Shown piece after piece: positions 10,229-19,197 of a DNA stretch of 64,000 nucleotides (its first letter is position 1; each line of letters starts with the position of its first letter). The notes beneath the pieces are model-generated. The model saw only the letters and a program-made list of their open reading frames with translations, did no database searches and was not told where the DNA came from. Made by a program: the position numbers and the translations under genes. The stretch comes from Erwinia piriflorinigrans CFBP 5888 (GTDB taxonomy: Bacteria; Pseudomonadota; Gammaproteobacteria; Enterobacterales; Enterobacteriaceae): the NCBI RefSeq assembly GCF_001050515.1, contig NZ_CAHS01000021.1, forward strand, positions 248,001 to 312,000, written 5' to 3'.

Positions 10229-11134
10229 ATGTTGACACGTTTTATCCTCGTCCTGCTTGGCGCTCTGCTGCCGGGGCTGTCCTTTGCACAGGCGGTCACC
10301 GTTCAGGACAGTAACGGGAGCTTTACTCTCGAACATCCACCCGCCCGCGTTGTGGTGCTGGAACTCTCCTTTGTCGATGCGCTGGCCGCCGCCGGAGTCA
10401 GTCCGACTGGCGTGGCGGACGACAATGACCCGAAGCGCGTTCTGCCCGCCGTACGCGAACGTCTCAAGCCGTGGCAGTCGGTCGGCACCCGCGCTCAGCC
10501 CGCTCTGGAAACCATCGCGGCGTTAAAACCGGATCTGATTATTGCCGACAGCGCCCGCCACCAGGGTATTTATCGCCAGCTGTCCAGCATTGCGCCGACT
10601 CTGATGCTGAAATCGCGTAATGAAACTTACGCAGAAAACCTGCAATCGGCAGCGATTATCGGCAAAGTACTGGATAAAGATGCAGAAATGCAGCAACGCC
10701 TGGCCCTACACCATGAGCGGATGCAGCAATTTGCCAGCCAGCTGCCCAAAGGGATGAAGGTGGTATTTGGCACTTCACGCGAACAGCAGTTCAACCTGCA
10801 CAGCAGCGAGTCCTACACCGGCAGCGTGCTGACGGCGCTAGGCATGGCGGTTTCTGCCCCTATCAATCAGGCGGCACTCTCCAATATCAGCCTTGAGCAG
10901 CTGCTGGCGATCAACCCGGACTGGCTGATTGTGGCCCACTATCGGCAGCAAAGCATCGTACGCGACTGGCAGCAGGACCCGCTGTGGCAGATGCTGACGG
11001 CGGCGCAGAAAAATCAGGTTGCTGCGGTTGACAGTAATAGCTGGGCACGTATGCGCGGGATCTTCGCCGCCGAGCAAATTGCCGCCGATCTGGTGGCCAT
11101 TGTTCATCACCGGCCTCTGACGCCCGCAGAATGA
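10229..11134 (+). CDS. fecB: Periplasmic ferric citrate binding protein FecB
   Basis: This 301-residue substrate-binding protein delivers ferric citrate (or iron) to FecCD. It has a cleavable signal peptide (MLTRFILVLLGALLPGLSFAQA), then two periplasmic binding lobes with PPARVVVLELSFVDALAAAGV and AALKPDLIIAD, typical of siderophore-binding TroA-fold proteins. The ATG at 10229 was chosen over an upstream in-frame ATG at 10175 because GGAGGG lies just before it and the signal peptide begins there; the upstream extension overlaps the hairpin. Length matches E. coli FecB. Its stop overlaps the fecC start. Confidence 0.92.
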   Translation: MLTRFILVLLGALLPGLSFAQAVTVQDSNGSFTLEHPPARVVVLELSFVDALAAAGVSPTGVADDNDPKRVLPAVRERLKPWQSVGTRAQPALETIAALKPDLIIADSARHQGIYRQLSSIAPTLMLKSRNETYAENLQSAAIIGKVLDKDAEMQQRLALHHERMQQFASQLPKGMKVVFGTSREQQFNLHSSESYTGSVLTALGMAVSAPINQAALSNISLEQLLAINPDWLIVAHYRQQSIVRDWQQDPLWQMLTAAQKNQVAAVDSNSWARMRGIFAAEQIAADLVAIVHHRPLTPAE

Positions 11135-12123
11135 TGTCCGGCCGACCGCTTATCGCCTGGATGCTGCCGCTTGCCCTGCTGGCCGGGGTATTCTGGCTGT
11201 CGCTGTTCAGCTGGTCGCAGGTGCCGATCGCGCCCTGGCAGGCACTATCGGCCATGCTGCCGGGCAAAGTCAGCGATCTGCCGCAGGCGCTGGTGCTTAA
11301 TTTACGCCTGCCGCGCAGCCTGGTAGCGATGCTGCTGGGTGCCAGCCTGGCAGTATCCGGCTGTCTGCTGCAAACGCTGACCCGCAACCCGCTGGCCTCC
11401 CCGTCTCTGCTGGGGATTAACGCCGGAGCGTCACTGGCGATGGTGGTCGCCAGCGCTTTCGACCCGACATGGGTGGCCGGATACAGCATCGCCCTGCTGG
11501 CAGCGCTGGGCGGCGGCCTGAGCTGGGGCGTGGTGATGCTGCTCGGCAGGGGTTGGGACGCCTGCGATCGCAGCCGTCTGATCCTCGGCGGAGTGGCGGT
11601 ATCCGCACTGTGCGCGGCGCTGACCCGCGCCATCCTGCTGCTGGCGGAAGATCACGCCTGGGGCATACTCCACTGGCTGGCCGGGGGTGTCTCACATGTA
11701 CGCTGGCGTGAATTCTGGCAGCTGCTGCCCTTCAGCGCCCTACTGCTGCCGCTGGCCTGGCTATTCGCCAGCCGTCTTAACCTGCTCCAGCTGAGCGACG
11801 ACAGCGCCCGCACCCTCGGCATTCCTCTCCGGCAGCTCCGTCTGCTGGTCAATCTGGTGGTGGTTCTGCTGGTGGGCAGCTGCGTGAGCGTGGCCGGGCC
11901 GGTGGCCTTTCTTGGCCTGTTGGTGCCGCATATGGCTCGTGCCTGGATCGGCTGCGACCTGCGCCTCATGCTGCCGATCGCCATGCTGTTTGGTGCTCTG
12001 CTGATGCTGCTGGCCGACCTGTTGGCGCGTGCAATGGCCTTTCCAGCCGAACTGCCCGCCGGCGCGGTATTGGCGCTGATCGGTGCGCCCTGCTTTATCT
12101 GGCTGGTCAGGAGGCGTACGTGA
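11131..12123 (+). CDS. fecC: Ferric citrate ABC permease FecC
   Basis: This 330-residue inner-membrane permease of the FecCD/BtuC family has about ten hydrophobic segments. Conserved stretches include LRLPRSLVAMLLGASLAVSG, RNPLASPSLLGINAGA and GPVAFLGLLVPHMAR, the last being the coupling region that contacts the ATPase. It forms the channel with FecD. The start overlaps the fecB stop in ATGATG, so an ATG three bases later is equally possible. A clear ribosome binding site for the next gene lies at its 3' end. Confidence 0.93.
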   Translation: MMSGRPLIAWMLPLALLAGVFWLSLFSWSQVPIAPWQALSAMLPGKVSDLPQALVLNLRLPRSLVAMLLGASLAVSGCLLQTLTRNPLASPSLLGINAGASLAMVVASAFDPTWVAGYSIALLAALGGGLSWGVVMLLGRGWDACDRSRLILGGVAVSALCAALTRAILLLAEDHAWGILHWLAGGVSHVRWREFWQLLPFSALLLPLAWLFASRLNLLQLSDDSARTLGIPLRQLRLLVNLVVVLLVGSCVSVAGPVAFLGLLVPHMARAWIGCDLRLMLPIAMLFGALLMLLADLLARAMAFPAELPAGAVLALIGAPCFIWLVRRRT

Positions 12124-13082
12124 AGAAACCCGCCTTAACGCTGATCGTCCTGCTGGCGCTGGTGACGATAGTGATGCTGCTTTCCGTGCGCTACGGCAGT
12201 GAAACGCTGAGCTTCGCCGATCTGCGGCGGGCGCTACGGCCTGGCGACAGTCACTATTTCGCTCTGGTGGAGTACCGCCTGCCGCGCATCCTGCTGGCGC
12301 TGTTGGTGGGGGCCGCGCTGGCGCTCTCCGGGGTACTGGTACAGGGAGTGGTGCGTAATCCGCTGGCTTCACCGGAAATCCTCGGCGTTAATCATGCCGC
12401 CGGGCTGATGTCGATCGGTGCGCTGATGCTGTTTCCTGCCCTGCCGGTCATATGGCTACCGCTGCTGGCCTTTATCGGCGCAATGCTGGCCTTTGCCCTG
12501 CTGCGGCTGGCGGCGGGCAACAGCTCACCTCTGCGCCTGGCCCTACTCGGCGTGGCCTTAACCGCGTTATATGCCAGCGTTACCGATTATTTAATGTTGT
12601 CACATCCGCTGGAGATCAATCAGGCGCTGATGTGGCTCACCGGCAGCCTGTGGGGGCGGGGCTGGACCTTTGTCTGGGTCGCTCTCCCGTGGCTGTTACT
12701 GCTGTTACCGCTGGGTATGTTGCTCTGCCGCCAGCTGGATCTGCTGGTGCTGGGAGAAGAGCAGGCCGCCACTCTCGGCGTCAACGTGCGTCGGGGCCAG
12801 CGGCTTACCCTGCTGCTGGCGCTGGCGCTGGCGGCTGGCAGCGTCGCGGTCTGCGGGCCGTTGAGCTTTATCGGCCTGCTGGCACCGCATCTTACCCGCC
12901 GCCTGGTGGGCGGCCGTCACCACTGGCTGATCCCCGGCGCAATGCTGGTGGGTGCCCTGCTGCTGCTGCTGGCCGACCTACTGGCGCGTACCCTGCACCC
13001 TCCGCTGGAACTGCCTGCCGGGATCCTGACGGCCTGTATCGGTGCGCCCTACTTTTTCTGGCTTTTAATGAGAACCCGCTGA
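12120..13082 (+). CDS. fecD: Ferric citrate ABC permease FecD
   Basis: This 320-residue second permease subunit is homologous to FecC. The conserved pieces are YRLPRILLALLVGAALALSG, RNPLASPEILGVNHAAG and GPLSFIGLLAPHLTR. It starts with GTG at 12120, overlapping the fecC stop, with CAGGAGG at 12109-12115 as ribosome binding site. About ten membrane segments are predicted by eye. It pairs with FecC in the inner membrane and is coupled by overlap to fecE. Confidence 0.93.
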   Translation: MKKPALTLIVLLALVTIVMLLSVRYGSETLSFADLRRALRPGDSHYFALVEYRLPRILLALLVGAALALSGVLVQGVVRNPLASPEILGVNHAAGLMSIGALMLFPALPVIWLPLLAFIGAMLAFALLRLAAGNSSPLRLALLGVALTALYASVTDYLMLSHPLEINQALMWLTGSLWGRGWTFVWVALPWLLLLLPLGMLLCRQLDLLVLGEEQAATLGVNVRRGQRLTLLLALALAAGSVAVCGPLSFIGLLAPHLTRRLVGGRHHWLIPGAMLVGALLLLLADLLARTLHPPLELPAGILTACIGAPYFFWLLMRTR

Positions 13083-13852
13083 TGATGCCACTGACCCTGA
13101 AAGCGTTGAGTGCCGGATATGCCAATAAGCCCGTTCTGCACTCCCTTTCGCTTCCGCTGCCCGCAGGGCGTATCACCGCACTGCTTGGCCCCAACGGCTG
13201 CGGTAAATCGACGCTGCTGCGCTGCTGCGCCCGACTGCTCACTCCGCATCGCGGGCAGGTTTTGCTGGGAGAGGAGAATTTGGCCTCTCTGTCAGCCCGT
13301 CAGCTGGGACAGCGCCTGGCGCTGCTGCCACAGCAGCATATGTCTCCCGAAGGCGTCAGTGTGCAGGAGCTGGTCGGCTATGGCCGCAGCCCGTGGCTGA
13401 ATCTGTTTGGCCGTATGGGTATACGGGATCGCCAGCTGGTTCAGGCCGCGATGGAAGAGACGCAGATCGCTCAACTGGCCTCGCGACGGGTATGCGAACT
13501 CTCCGGCGGTCAGCGCCAGCGGGCCTTTCTTGCCATGACGCTGGCGCAGGACACGCCGCTGCTGCTGCTTGACGAGCCCACCACCTGGCTGGACATCAAT
13601 CATCAAATCGAACTCATGGCCTTGCTGCGCGCGCGGCAGCGGCAGGGAAAAACCGTGGTCGCGGTGTTACACGATCTTAATCAGGCCAGCCGTTACTGTG
13701 ACCATCTGGTTCTGATGTCCGCAGGTCGCGTGGTGGCCAGCGGCACGCCTGAACAGGTGATGACCCCCGCGCTGCTGCAACAGGTTTTCTCAATCAGGGC
13801 AGAGATCCATCCGGACCCGGTATCAGGACGCCCGATGTGTGTGGTGCTGTAA
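13082..13852 (+). CDS. fecE: Ferric citrate ABC ATPase FecE
   Basis: This 256-residue ATP-binding subunit powers FecCD. Walker A is LLGPNGCGKSTLL (about residues 33-45), the ABC signature is LSGGQRQR, Walker B is LLLLDEPT, and the switch histidine lies in VLHDLNQASRYCDHLV. The ATG at 13082 (MMPLTLK) overlaps the fecD stop; the open frame continues far upstream inside fecD but that part is a shadow. Length matches E. coli FecE (255). It is the last gene of fecABCDE, and no clear terminator hairpin is seen directly after it. Confidence 0.94.
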   Translation: MMPLTLKALSAGYANKPVLHSLSLPLPAGRITALLGPNGCGKSTLLRCCARLLTPHRGQVLLGEENLASLSARQLGQRLALLPQQHMSPEGVSVQELVGYGRSPWLNLFGRMGIRDRQLVQAAMEETQIAQLASRRVCELSGGQRQRAFLAMTLAQDTPLLLLDEPTTWLDINHQIELMALLRARQRQGKTVVAVLHDLNQASRYCDHLVLMSAGRVVASGTPEQVMTPALLQQVFSIRAEIHPDPVSGRPMCVVL

Positions 13853-14018
13853 GAGTGATGCCGCCCCGCTATCGACTGGATCACGCTGCGTTTCTCTGTG
13901 GAATGATAAACGCTGGCTATACTGATCATGATTGAATTTGCCAGGACAGGATGATTTCGCAATGCTGTCTTAGCCAGCGACATTAAGTAAAATCTCAAAC
14001 CAGAGAAGGGAATAAAGT

Positions 14019-14399
14019 ATGAAGCGTTTTATGATGGCGGCATCTGTCACTATGTTGGGTTTCTGCTGTGCCGCGAATGCAGCCGTACCTGATAATGCAG
14101 CGGTGTATTCGACAGAAAAATCTAAAGGATCAATGTCAATTGGCGGCAAAGATGCCTATACAAAATCCTTTGAAGTGGTGGTTGCCAACCTGTCTGATAA
14201 AGACGTCGATTTATCAACACTCTGTCTGAAAGCGGTTGCCCCGGATCACCAGGAGTTTAAGCTGGATACGGTTGACGAAAAACTGACCAAAGGCATGGTA
14301 AAAAAAGGGCAGCAGGTCAAAGGCGTGGCGGTATTCGCTTCAGATAATGCGGCCGTTCAGCAGACTGCGCTGATTAAATTGACGGACGACTGTAAATAA
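14019..14399 (+). CDS. Small secreted protein, DUF4354-like
   Basis: This 126-residue protein has a signal peptide (MKRFMMAASVTMLGFCCAANA) and a ~105-residue mature domain. It contains two cysteines, in DLSTLCLKAVAP and at the end in LTDDCK, well placed for a disulfide in the periplasm. The pattern (YSTEKSKGSMSIGG, FEVVVANLSDKDVDLS, KGVAVFASD) resembles the DUF4354 family of small enterobacterial secreted proteins of unknown function; that assignment is from memory of the family pattern. AAGGGA precedes the start. It stands alone after the fec operon with its own promoter-like TATACT about 100 bases upstream. The function is not known. Confidence 0.75.
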   Translation: MKRFMMAASVTMLGFCCAANAAVPDNAAVYSTEKSKGSMSIGGKDAYTKSFEVVVANLSDKDVDLSTLCLKAVAPDHQEFKLDTVDEKLTKGMVKKGQQVKGVAVFASDNAAVQQTALIKLTDDCK

Positions 14400-14749
14400 C
14401 AGATTTAGCCAGCATCCTGTTATGCTTTTGATGGTCAGGGAAGCTAATCTCATTTGGCTATTCCTGACCCCATCACCTCTTATCAGATACCCGCCACACC
14501 GAACCTCCTGCCAATATGCGTTAAGATAAATCTCACTCCTGTACGGCCACAAACTTGCGTATATAGCGATCTGTTGCTAATTTTTTTAATGGACATTTCT
14601 TGTCTTACAGGGAGTAACAGCTGCGAGTGAAATCATCGTTCTGGCGGCCAAAAAGTCTGTTTTATGCCTGCCAATGACAGATATTGCGTTAACAGCTCGC
14701 AAATCGGTAACGTTTCATCTTTGTTAAAAAATGCACTCGGGGAAAATAC
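14400..14749. other. Gene-free gap of 350 bases
   Basis: No open frame with coding character is visible. The only structure noted is an imperfect inverted repeat GGTCAGGGAA (around 14431) with TTCCTGACC (around 14461), which has no T-run and could stabilise the 3' end of the preceding mRNA. Confidence 0.5.
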
Positions 14750-15538
14750 ATGTTTACAGATCTTCAGGGAAAAGTCGCAGCGGTAACAGGTTCATCCAGA
14801 GGAATTGGTGCTGCACTTGTGACTCGCTTAGTTGAAGAAGGTATGAATGTCGTCATTAATTACCATTCCAACAAAGAAGAAGCGCAGGAATTAGCCGATA
14901 AGCTGAACGGCCTGAAATCAGGCAAAGCCATCATATTTGGTGGTGATATCAGTGATGAAAACATTGCTCATAACTTCGTTCATGCGGCGATAGATCATTT
15001 CGGCAAGCTGGATTTGCTGATTAATAATGCCGGAATTGAAATTCAAAGCCCGGCGCACAAAATAACCCTGGATGACTGGCGTAAGGTGATTGACGTCAAT
15101 CTTACCAGCTATTTCCTCACTGCCCGCTCCGCGCTGAATTACTTTTTAGAAAATGACATCAAGGGCAATATTATTAACGTCTCGTCTGTACACGAGATTA
15201 TTCCCTGGCCGACTTTCGTCAGCTATGCCGCCAGCAAAGGCGGTGTCCACATGCTGACTCAGTCTCTGGCCCTGGAATATGCTGAAAAAGGCATTCGGGT
15301 TAATGCGATTGGCCCGGGCGCAATCAACACCCCGATGAACCAGGAAAAAATGGGCGATGAGGCGCTGCGTCTGGAGTTAGAAGAGCTGATCCCGATGAAG
15401 TATGTCGCTGAACCAGAGATTGTAGCCAATGTTGCTGCATGGCTGGCCTCCGATCAATCAGCCTATATCACCGGGCAAACCATTTTTGTTGATGGCGGAA
15501 TGACGCTGTATCCCTCATTCCAGGGTGGAAAAGGTTAA
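14750..15538 (+). CDS. SDR oxidoreductase, glucose 1-dehydrogenase-like
   Basis: This 262-residue classical short-chain dehydrogenase has the cofactor loop TGSSRGIG (about residues 14-21), structural NNAG, catalytic Ser in NVSSVHEIIPWP and the YAASKGG tyrosine-lysine pair. The C-terminus ends in FVDGGMTLYPSFQGGKG, which is almost the same tail as Bacillus glucose 1-dehydrogenases, and KVIDVNLTSYF and GPGAINTP are also shared. The likely reaction is NAD(P)-dependent oxidation of glucose or a related polyol or sugar; substrate is inferred. GGGGA precedes the ATG. It is transcribed convergently with the ArsR/OYE pair and ends at a good terminator. Confidence 0.82.
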   Translation: MFTDLQGKVAAVTGSSRGIGAALVTRLVEEGMNVVINYHSNKEEAQELADKLNGLKSGKAIIFGGDISDENIAHNFVHAAIDHFGKLDLLINNAGIEIQSPAHKITLDDWRKVIDVNLTSYFLTARSALNYFLENDIKGNIINVSSVHEIIPWPTFVSYAASKGGVHMLTQSLALEYAEKGIRVNAIGPGAINTPMNQEKMGDEALRLELEELIPMKYVAEPEIVANVAAWLASDQSAYITGQTIFVDGGMTLYPSFQGGKG

Positions 15539-15546
15539 TCTCTGAC

Positions 15547-15573
15547 TGAAGTGGCCTGCAATTGGCCACTTCA
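15547..15573. terminator. Terminator between the SDR gene and arsR-like gene
   Basis: A perfect stem TGAAGTGGCC (15547-15556) and GGCCACTTCA (15564-15573) with a 7-base loop is followed by CTTCTTT. It lies between convergent genes. Confidence 0.75.
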
Positions 15574-15620
15574 CTTCTTTAGCCGACCGGGCATCTGTCG
15601 CCGATGACGAACATCACCAC

Positions 15621-15935
15621 TCACAGATCGTTCAGGCAATCAGTGACGGTTGAAGTCACCTCGCGGATGCGCGACTCGCTGCGACGGTAATAGGTCCATT
15701 TACCCACTTTATTCGCTTCCAGCAACCCCGCTTCATAAAGCACCTTGAGACAAAGTGAGGTTGCAGGCTGGGATAAGCCAGCCTTGTCCTGAATCAGGCT
15801 GGCACACACACCGTAGCGCTCAAAATCATACAGCTGACTGTAACCGGCAAAGGATTCTGCCGGGTCTTTAAGCCACTTCAGTACCGCCATCCTTGTTGGA
15901 TTAGCCAGTATTTTTATGGCGCTTTCTGGTGACAT
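15621..15935 (-). CDS. ArsR-family transcriptional regulator
   Basis: This 104-residue winged-helix repressor of the ArsR/SmtB type has SAIKILANPTRMAVLKWLKDP at the N-terminus and the recognition region AGLSQPATSLCLKVLYEAGLLEANKVGKWTYYR. It carries three cysteines (near residues 44, 66 and 98), none in the metal box ELCVCDL of arsenic sensors. It is therefore unlikely to be a classical metal sensor; a thiol-based or electrophile sensor is possible. It lies 15 bases downstream of the Old Yellow Enzyme gene on the same strand and is probably cotranscribed with it. The target is inferred to be the OYE operon. Confidence 0.85.
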   Translation of the reverse strand: MSPESAIKILANPTRMAVLKWLKDPAESFAGYSQLYDFERYGVCASLIQDKAGLSQPATSLCLKVLYEAGLLEANKVGKWTYYRRSESRIREVTSTVTDCLNDL

Positions 15936-15950
15936 GCCGCCTCACAAACG

Positions 15951-17075
15951 TCAGGAACGATAAACCGGATAGTCAGTATACCCTTTCGCCGTTCCCCCAT
16001 ACAGTGACGAGCCATCAACAGCATTGAGCGGTAATCCCTGCTGCAACCGGGTTGGCAGATCCGGATTGGCGATAAACGTTCTGCCAAAGCCAAACAGGTC
16101 TCCCCATCCCTTGAGAAAGACATGTTCCGCTTTTTCACGGGTATAGCGGCCGGAATACATAATCGGTGCACTGAATGTGGCGCGCAGCTCGCGGCGGAAA
16201 CTGTCGGGCAGATCGGGGCTGTTATCCCAGTCAGCTTCTGCAATAGACAGATAGCCGATTGCCATCTCATCCAGCATTTGCGCCGCCGCGATGTAGGTCG
16301 CATGGGGATCTTCTTCGACCAGGCCGAGATATACCCGCTCTTCATCGGTGCTGGTAAACAGCGGAGCAAAACGCACCCCAACTCGCTGGCTGCCGAAAAC
16401 GTCGCTGACCGCTGCGACAATTTCACCCAGAAAGCGCAGTCGATTCTCCAGCGAGCCGCCGTACTCATCGCTGCGGAAATTAGTATGTTGAGAAATAAAC
16501 TGGTTGATCAGGTAGCCATTTGCAGCGTGCAGCTCCACGCCATCAAAACCCGCTTCTTGCGCATTGACGGCGGCCTGGCGGTAAAGCCCGACGATCTCTT
16601 TCACTTCTGCCGTGGTCAGCGCTCGCGGGGTTTCCGGGGCGGTAAGGATACCTTCACCCGGTGCGGTCTCGATAAAGACCCGCACGCCGGTTGCCGCTAC
16701 CGCAGAGGGTGCGACCGGCGGCTGTTTCTCCGGCTGTAATTCACTGTGTGAGACCCGGCCAACGTGCCACAGCTGGCAAAATATCACGCCGCCCTCCTGA
16801 TGCACCGCATCGGTCACTTTTTTCCAGCCGGAGATCTGATCCTCATTGTGGATGCCCGGTGTCCAGGCATAACCCTGACCACGGGGTTCAATTTGCGTCC
16901 CTTCGGTAATCATAAATCCTGCACCGGTACGCTGGCGATAATATTCGACCATCATGTCACCCGGAATATTGCCAGGCTGTTCACTGCGGCAGCGCGTGAG
17001 TGGAGGAAGAGCAACCCGGTTACGTAGGGCCAGATCGCCAATGTTCAGGGGGCTAAAAAGCGTATTGTGTTTCAT
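15951..17075 (-). CDS. Old Yellow Enzyme family ene-reductase (NemA-like)
   Basis: This 374-residue FMN-dependent alkene reductase is the same size class as E. coli NemA (365). It starts LFSPLNIGDLALRNRVALPPLTRCRS, has the substrate/FMN pair in VELHAANGYLINQF (His and Asn near residue 185), the arginine region NRLRFLGEIV and the FMN phosphate site YSGRYTREKAE / GFGRTFIANPDLP. It reduces activated C=C bonds and nitro compounds using NADPH and often serves in electrophile detoxification. It is first in a two-gene unit with the ArsR regulator and lies near hchA, another carbonyl-stress gene. Confidence 0.92.
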   Translation of the reverse strand: MKHNTLFSPLNIGDLALRNRVALPPLTRCRSEQPGNIPGDMMVEYYRQRTGAGFMITEGTQIEPRGQGYAWTPGIHNEDQISGWKKVTDAVHQEGGVIFCQLWHVGRVSHSELQPEKQPPVAPSAVAATGVRVFIETAPGEGILTAPETPRALTTAEVKEIVGLYRQAAVNAQEAGFDGVELHAANGYLINQFISQHTNFRSDEYGGSLENRLRFLGEIVAAVSDVFGSQRVGVRFAPLFTSTDEERVYLGLVEEDPHATYIAAAQMLDEMAIGYLSIAEADWDNSPDLPDSFRRELRATFSAPIMYSGRYTREKAEHVFLKGWGDLFGFGRTFIANPDLPTRLQQGLPLNAVDGSSLYGGTAKGYTDYPVYRS

Positions 17076-17318
17076 AAAAATGACTTCGCGTAGGGTTCAA
17101 ATGTGGCCCTTATTATATTTATAAATTTAAATGTGTAAATATGATTTTATGCCAGCGATGCTTTCCTGGCATGCATTCACAGGATAGTCAGAGAGGCGGG
17201 CGGGAGGTTCTGTGGTTGAGATTCTCTGTTAAATCCGGGTGTTAAGACCGGTTTCTGCCAACGGAGAAACGGCCCGGTCACAGGCGATCTCTCCGCTGAC
17301 AAGCGCTACGTTTAACGG

Positions 17319-18167
17319 TTAGCTGAAGGCTTTCAACAGGGTATTTGCTGCCAGTTTGCCCAGCGCATTGGCGGCAAAAGGACTGTCTCCGGTTAACACG
17401 TTGCGGTCCTGATGGACAGCACCGGATATATCATTATTGACCAGGGTAAGGCCCATCTCCTTCAGCTGCTCACCGAAGAACCAGGTCAGATGACCGGGCA
17501 TGTAGCCGATATCTGGCGTCTGCTTATCAGCGCTGTCAGGGAAGGCGCACACGGAATAGCCTTTTAACGGGTTTTCGCCCTTGCTGACGGACAGGAAGGC
17601 GGCGGGCCCATGACAGAGTGAAATAAGGTATTTGTCCTGATCCAGGGTCCAGCGGATCGCGGCGGCCACATCTTCACTTTCCGGCAGGCCGATTAACGCA
17701 CCATGTCCACCCGGAATAAATACGCCGGCATATTCACTGTCCGGGCCGAGATTTTTCACCACGTCAGAGAGTTTGAGCGGCTGACGGAAACTCGCCAGGT
17801 AGTCGTCAAATAGTCCGGTTATCGCTTTGTCATCAACCGGCATCGCCCAGTGTTCAAATTTAACCATTTCGCCGGAAAGCGTGGCGACATCAAACTTAAA
17901 TCCGGCTTGATGCAGATGATACATAGGCAGCAAGGTTTCCACCGGATGATTACCGGTTGAGAATAGCTTGTCGCCGCTGACCGGGAGATAGCGCTCATCT
18001 GCGGCTATCACCAGAATCTTTTTATTACCACGGTAAGGGTTCGGATAATCAGCCCCTGACAGGTCAGATACGCGGCTGGTGAACTGATCCAGCGAATAAA
18101 GTGAGGGGAAGAAAGCATTATGCTCTGCGGCATCGGGCTGTGGTTTTTTACTTAACTCAGTGCTCAT
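17319..18167 (-). CDS. hchA: Hsp31-type glyoxalase III / protein deglycase HchA
   Basis: This 282-residue DJ-1/PfpI superfamily protein matches E. coli HchA in size (283). It has the catalytic cysteine in SLCHGPAAF, the glutamate-bearing region FIPGGHGALIGLPESEDV, and the YPNPYRGNKKILVIAADERYLP N-terminal stretch. It acts as a cofactor-free methylglyoxal glyoxalase III and holding chaperone in the cytoplasm. The ATG at 18167 follows AAGGAG; the open frame extends 18 codons further upstream but without a ribosome binding site. A stress role fits the neighbouring ene-reductase. Confidence 0.93.
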   Translation of the reverse strand: MSTELSKKPQPDAAEHNAFFPSLYSLDQFTSRVSDLSGADYPNPYRGNKKILVIAADERYLPVSGDKLFSTGNHPVETLLPMYHLHQAGFKFDVATLSGEMVKFEHWAMPVDDKAITGLFDDYLASFRQPLKLSDVVKNLGPDSEYAGVFIPGGHGALIGLPESEDVAAAIRWTLDQDKYLISLCHGPAAFLSVSKGENPLKGYSVCAFPDSADKQTPDIGYMPGHLTWFFGEQLKEMGLTLVNNDISGAVHQDRNVLTGDSPFAANALGKLAANTLLKAFS

Positions 18168-18384
18168 GAAATGCTCCTTGGCATAAATATCCAGAACATA
18201 AAGCGTAACTGATAAAGTCATATTTAGCGAAAAACCTCATACATCCGCTGGGGGTAATGTCAACCTACCTAAAATGTCATGCCGGGGGAAAAGGGGAACT
18301 TAATGCGTAAAACAGCCCCTTTTTCACGCTGACGGTTACAGCGATGATAGAGATCGTTTTTACTTTTTACTCAGGGCCGTATTC

Positions 18385-19197
18385 ATGATCAAAATGATTG
18401 CCGTCGATATGGATGGCACTTTCCTCGACGATAATAAGCACTACAACAAGGCACGGTTTTTAGCGCTTTATCAACAGCTAAGAGAACGTGATATCAAATT
18501 TGTGGTCGCAAGCGGCAATCAGTATTACCAGCTAATCAGCTTTTTTCCTGAAATAAGCGGAGAAATTGCCTTTGTTGCCGAAAATGGGGCAAACATCGTC
18601 GATAGTGGCAACACGCTGTTTTGTGCCGGGCTAAGCGACGCACACCTGGCCCAGGTACTGACGGTTCTGCACCGCATTCCCTATATTCATGCAGTGGTCT
18701 GCGGCCCGCGTAGCGCTTATATGCTTAACGATACCCCGGATGCGCTGCTGACACTAATGTCGAAACACTATCGCCGACTGGAACTGCACCAGAATTTCGA
18801 GCGCTTAGATGACACTATCTTTAAATTCTCCCTGAATCTGGCCGATGAAAAGATCCCCGAACTGATGGAACATATTGGTCATACGCTGGATGGCATCGTG
18901 ACGCCGGTTTCCAGTGGATCTGGCTTTGTTGATTTGATTATCCCCGGTATGCACAAAGCGCACGGCCTGTCGCTGTTACAGAAGCAATGGCAGATTGCCG
19001 ACCATGAGGTGGTGGCAACAGGCGACAGCGGCAACGATATCGAAATGCTGGCACACGCAGGCTATGGATTTGCCATGGCCAATGCGCACCCGGCCGTCAA
19101 GCAGGTGGCACGCTATCACACCGAAAGTAATAACCACGAAGGGGCGCTCAATGTGATCGAGCGGGTGCTGACACAAAGCGCCCCTTTTAACCTTTAG
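18385..19197 (+). CDS. ybiV: HAD sugar phosphatase YbiV/SupH
   Basis: This 270-residue Cof-type HAD phosphatase corresponds to E. coli YbiV (271). HAD motif I is DMDGTFLDD, motif II lies at VVASGNQYYQLISFFPE, and motif IV is GDSGNDIEML. Long identical stretches such as KFVVASGNQYYQLISFFPE support orthology, as does the C-terminal NNHEGALNVI. It dephosphorylates sugar phosphates in the cytoplasm. The 3' end overlaps the convergent YdcJ-like gene by four bases. Confidence 0.92.
   Translation: MIKMIAVDMDGTFLDDNKHYNKARFLALYQQLRERDIKFVVASGNQYYQLISFFPEISGEIAFVAENGANIVDSGNTLFCAGLSDAHLAQVLTVLHRIPYIHAVVCGPRSAYMLNDTPDALLTLMSKHYRRLELHQNFERLDDTIFKFSLNLADEKIPELMEHIGHTLDGIVTPVSSGSGFVDLIIPGMHKAHGLSLLQKQWQIADHEVVATGDSGNDIEMLAHAGYGFAMANAHPAVKQVARYHTESNNHEGALNVIERVLTQSAPFNL

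Noticed and set aside
12452-13081. Open frame upstream of the fecE start, inside fecD
   Set aside because: It is the extension of the fecE frame through fecD and has low-complexity composition; homology begins only at 13082.
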